The position numbers and the translations under genes are program-made. DNA of 64,000 nt, from positions 682,001 to 746,000 of the forward strand of contig MCFH01000001.1 in assembly GCA_002104945.1 (NCBI GenBank), given 5' to 3'. Shown here piece by piece: positions 62,228 to 64,000 of this stretch (positions within the stretch are counted from its first letter, which is position 1; each line of letters opens with the position of its first letter). The notes beneath the pieces were generated by a model. The model was given only the letters and a program-made list of their open reading frames with translations. It was not told the DNA's origin and made no database searches. Source of the DNA: Piromyces finnis. Lineage: Eukaryota > Neocallimastigomycota > Neocallimastigomycetes > Neocallimastigales > Neocallimastigaceae.

Positions 62228-64000
62228 ATGAATGAATTAAAAATAACTAATGAAAATTCTCTTTCAGAAACAATTTCATCATATGTTGAAATTCTTAAAA
62301 AAGTACCATATTAAAATTCAATATTTTTAAATATCAAAAAATTTTGTTTTTACTAAATATTTAATAAATTTTATATTGTTGTTGTTGTTGTTGTTGTGAT
62401 GTTGTTGTTATAGGTAACACATTTTAAATATATTTCAGACAAAAACTTAATTAAAATTGCATCAAGAGTTTCCGAAGTCAAATTTCAATCTAATCATGAA
62501 ATCTTTAGAAAAGTAATTAACAATATTACAATGATATTTGCAATTAATATTACATATTTTCAAAACATTAACATATATGCATATATATAGGGAGATATGT
62601 CAAATGACATTTATATCTTAATTGAAGGAAATGTATGCTATTCTTTATATGAATATATTTATAATTATAATTTTAAAAAAAAAAACATAAAATACTTACA
62701 TATTACAATATATTTAATTACTTAATTATTATAACATATTAAAAAAGGCCTATCGTGATTATTTAAATGGAAGATCTGGAACATATATTCATAAATTTTC
62801 GTATTTTGGAGAAAGAAGTGTATATATCATGATACTAAAAAAAAAAAATTAATCATAATATTTTCATGAATGAATATTTATAAAAATATTTATATTTTAA
62901 TTGTATATTATTAATAATTCAATAATAAGTGCTTATTTGATGAACCAAGAAGATGCACTGTATCAACTACTTGTACTAGTCGTTGTCTTCAATTAAAAGG
63001 TGAAGATTTCATATATATGATTCTTCATGAACTCCCCTTTGCTACAGCAGTTGGTAACTATCATATAGAATTATTTTAATGTTATATAAACGTTAATTTG
63101 AAAATTAATTAAATAATATATAATAAAAAGGACGTTCTTTAAGAGTTAAGCAACATATCTTCGGTAAATTTATATTATTTATATAATCATTTAATTAAAT
63201 TACATTCAATAATTTCAATATTTTCCTATTCATATATTAATATATATTGATCAATATTTGTTTGAAAAATAGATAACTTTGAAGCTTTCAATAATTATTT
63301 ATTTAGTTGTGTTGCTAAGAAAAAAATTAATTTCCAAAAATTATTAAATCTCTACGCTAACATGAAACCTGCTATGCATCCAAACGTTAAAACAGCAAAA
63401 CTTGAAACAAGTGCTTGGGTTTATGCTATTAAGCGTTTACCAACAAATATTTGTTCAACTAGTACTATTGTTATGTCTACTAAAATCATTCCAGTAAGTT
63501 ATTAATATATATTTAGAAAAAGTAGTATTTTAATAATTAAAAATAAATATATATATCATATCCTCCAAAAAAAAAAAAAAAAAGATCCTAATGGATGAAA
63601 TGAAGAGAAATAACACCGGTAATGTTAAGACAATATGTAGAAGAAGATCTACCTGGAACTTAGGTAATGGTAAAATATTTATCCTTTTAAGAGACTCGGA
63701 AACCGATATTATTGATCTTATGACATGTCTTTGTTTACATGCCATTGAAGCTAAAAAATTAAGAAATTTATTATCTAAAAATCCAAGAAATATAAGTTTA
63801 TTGGTATATTATTTATAATATATAAATATATATAAATATATATATATAATGTATATTAAATTAATCATTTTATATAATTTTTATTCTTAGTATGATGCTA
63901 TTCAAGAAATAAAAAATGGGGCTAATGAAACTTTTGAAATGCAAGAAAAAATTTTATCCAAAATAAAAGAATTAACACCAGATGATGTTGAAGGTATTTT
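62228..64000 (+). CDS. Cyclic-nucleotide-binding domain protein, 3' end beyond window
   Basis: Nine exons visible: 62228-62302, 62414-62512, 62591-62632, 62748-62819, 62930-63053, 63131-63163, 63273-63493, 63585-63803, 63891-64000 (runs off the edge); about 331 residues, all phases consistent. Residues about 26-135 form a cNMP-binding beta-barrel: KFQSNHEIFRKGDMSNDIYILIEGN, then the phosphate-binding cassette FGERSCLFDEPRRCTV with its Glu and Arg. After it comes a conserved-looking region (KLETSAWVYAIKRLPTNI, RRRSTWNLGNGKIFILLRD, LITCLCLHAIEAKK-type) that I have seen with cNMP domains but cannot name. No membrane segment is seen in this part, so it is more likely a soluble sensor than a channel. 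Ligand (cAMP or cGMP) and output are unknown. Confidence 0.8.

Overview
The window is a 64 kb piece of an extremely AT-rich nuclear genome. Coding exons are interrupted by short introns, and the DNA between genes is almost pure A/T with long poly(T) runs and microsatellites. The conserved proteins look fungal. The V-ATPase subunit D keeps the yeast-type core ([33 protein letters not shown]) and a DEDVIF tail like yeast Vma8 DDVIF. The Prp8 sequence also looks fungal to me. A fungus this AT-rich, with multi-kb gene deserts, long Asn/Ser runs and a cNMP-binding protein, best fits an anaerobic gut fungus (Neocallimastigomycota). That is inference; a dictyostelid amoeba was considered and set aside.

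Layout, left to right. 0.3-1.8 kb (-): a PQ-loop membrane protein of the SLC66A2/Any1 family. 3.0-6.4 kb (-): the ribosome-biogenesis factor TSR1, ten exons. 7.5-15.1 kb (+): the spliceosome core PRP8, 2373 aa, divergent from TSR1 across a 1.1 kb shared upstream region. 16.4-22.0 kb (+): a PH-CLU-TPR protein in fifteen exons, one of whose introns is a textbook U12-type AT-AC intron. 22.4-28.3 kb (-): a nearly intact LINE-type retrotransposon with a 47-nt poly(A) tail, an endonuclease-RT polyprotein broken by one amber codon, and four 123-bp promoter-proximal monomers. 29.1-30.9 kb (-): a stand-alone TrpB-like enzyme with a duplicated proline-rich N-terminal module and a Gly in place of the catalytic Glu.

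30.9-36.9 kb is a 6 kb desert without a recognisable gene. It holds several GC-richer, hairpin-forming islands and two long inverted repeats. 36.9-38.6 kb (+): a LIM-domain protein with a long Tyr/Asp/Ser/Arg repeat. 38.6-42.6 kb: a second desert with a large ATT microsatellite. 42.6-44.1 kb (+): a TB2/DP1/REEP (Yop1-like) ER-shaping protein. 44.9-56.4 kb (-): one twelve-exon gene for a 3338-aa coiled-coil protein of unknown function. 57.6-59.4 kb (-): V-ATPase subunit D, with a 44-nt terminal exon that is easily missed. 60.6-61.2 kb (-): an ERF4/GOLGA7 palmitoyltransferase cofactor with two micro-exons. 62.2 kb to the window edge (+): a cyclic-nucleotide-binding protein, incomplete.

The genes do not form a pathway; this is ordinary eukaryotic gene order. 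Thematic links are RNA processing (TSR1, PRP8, and a U12 intron that needs the minor spliceosome, which also uses Prp8) and endomembranes (SLC66A2, REEP, V-ATPase, ERF4). All exon junctions below were placed by hand from GT/AG signals, reading frame and family similarity. Every spliced model closes in frame, but none has transcript support. No tRNA, rRNA or CRISPR array was found.
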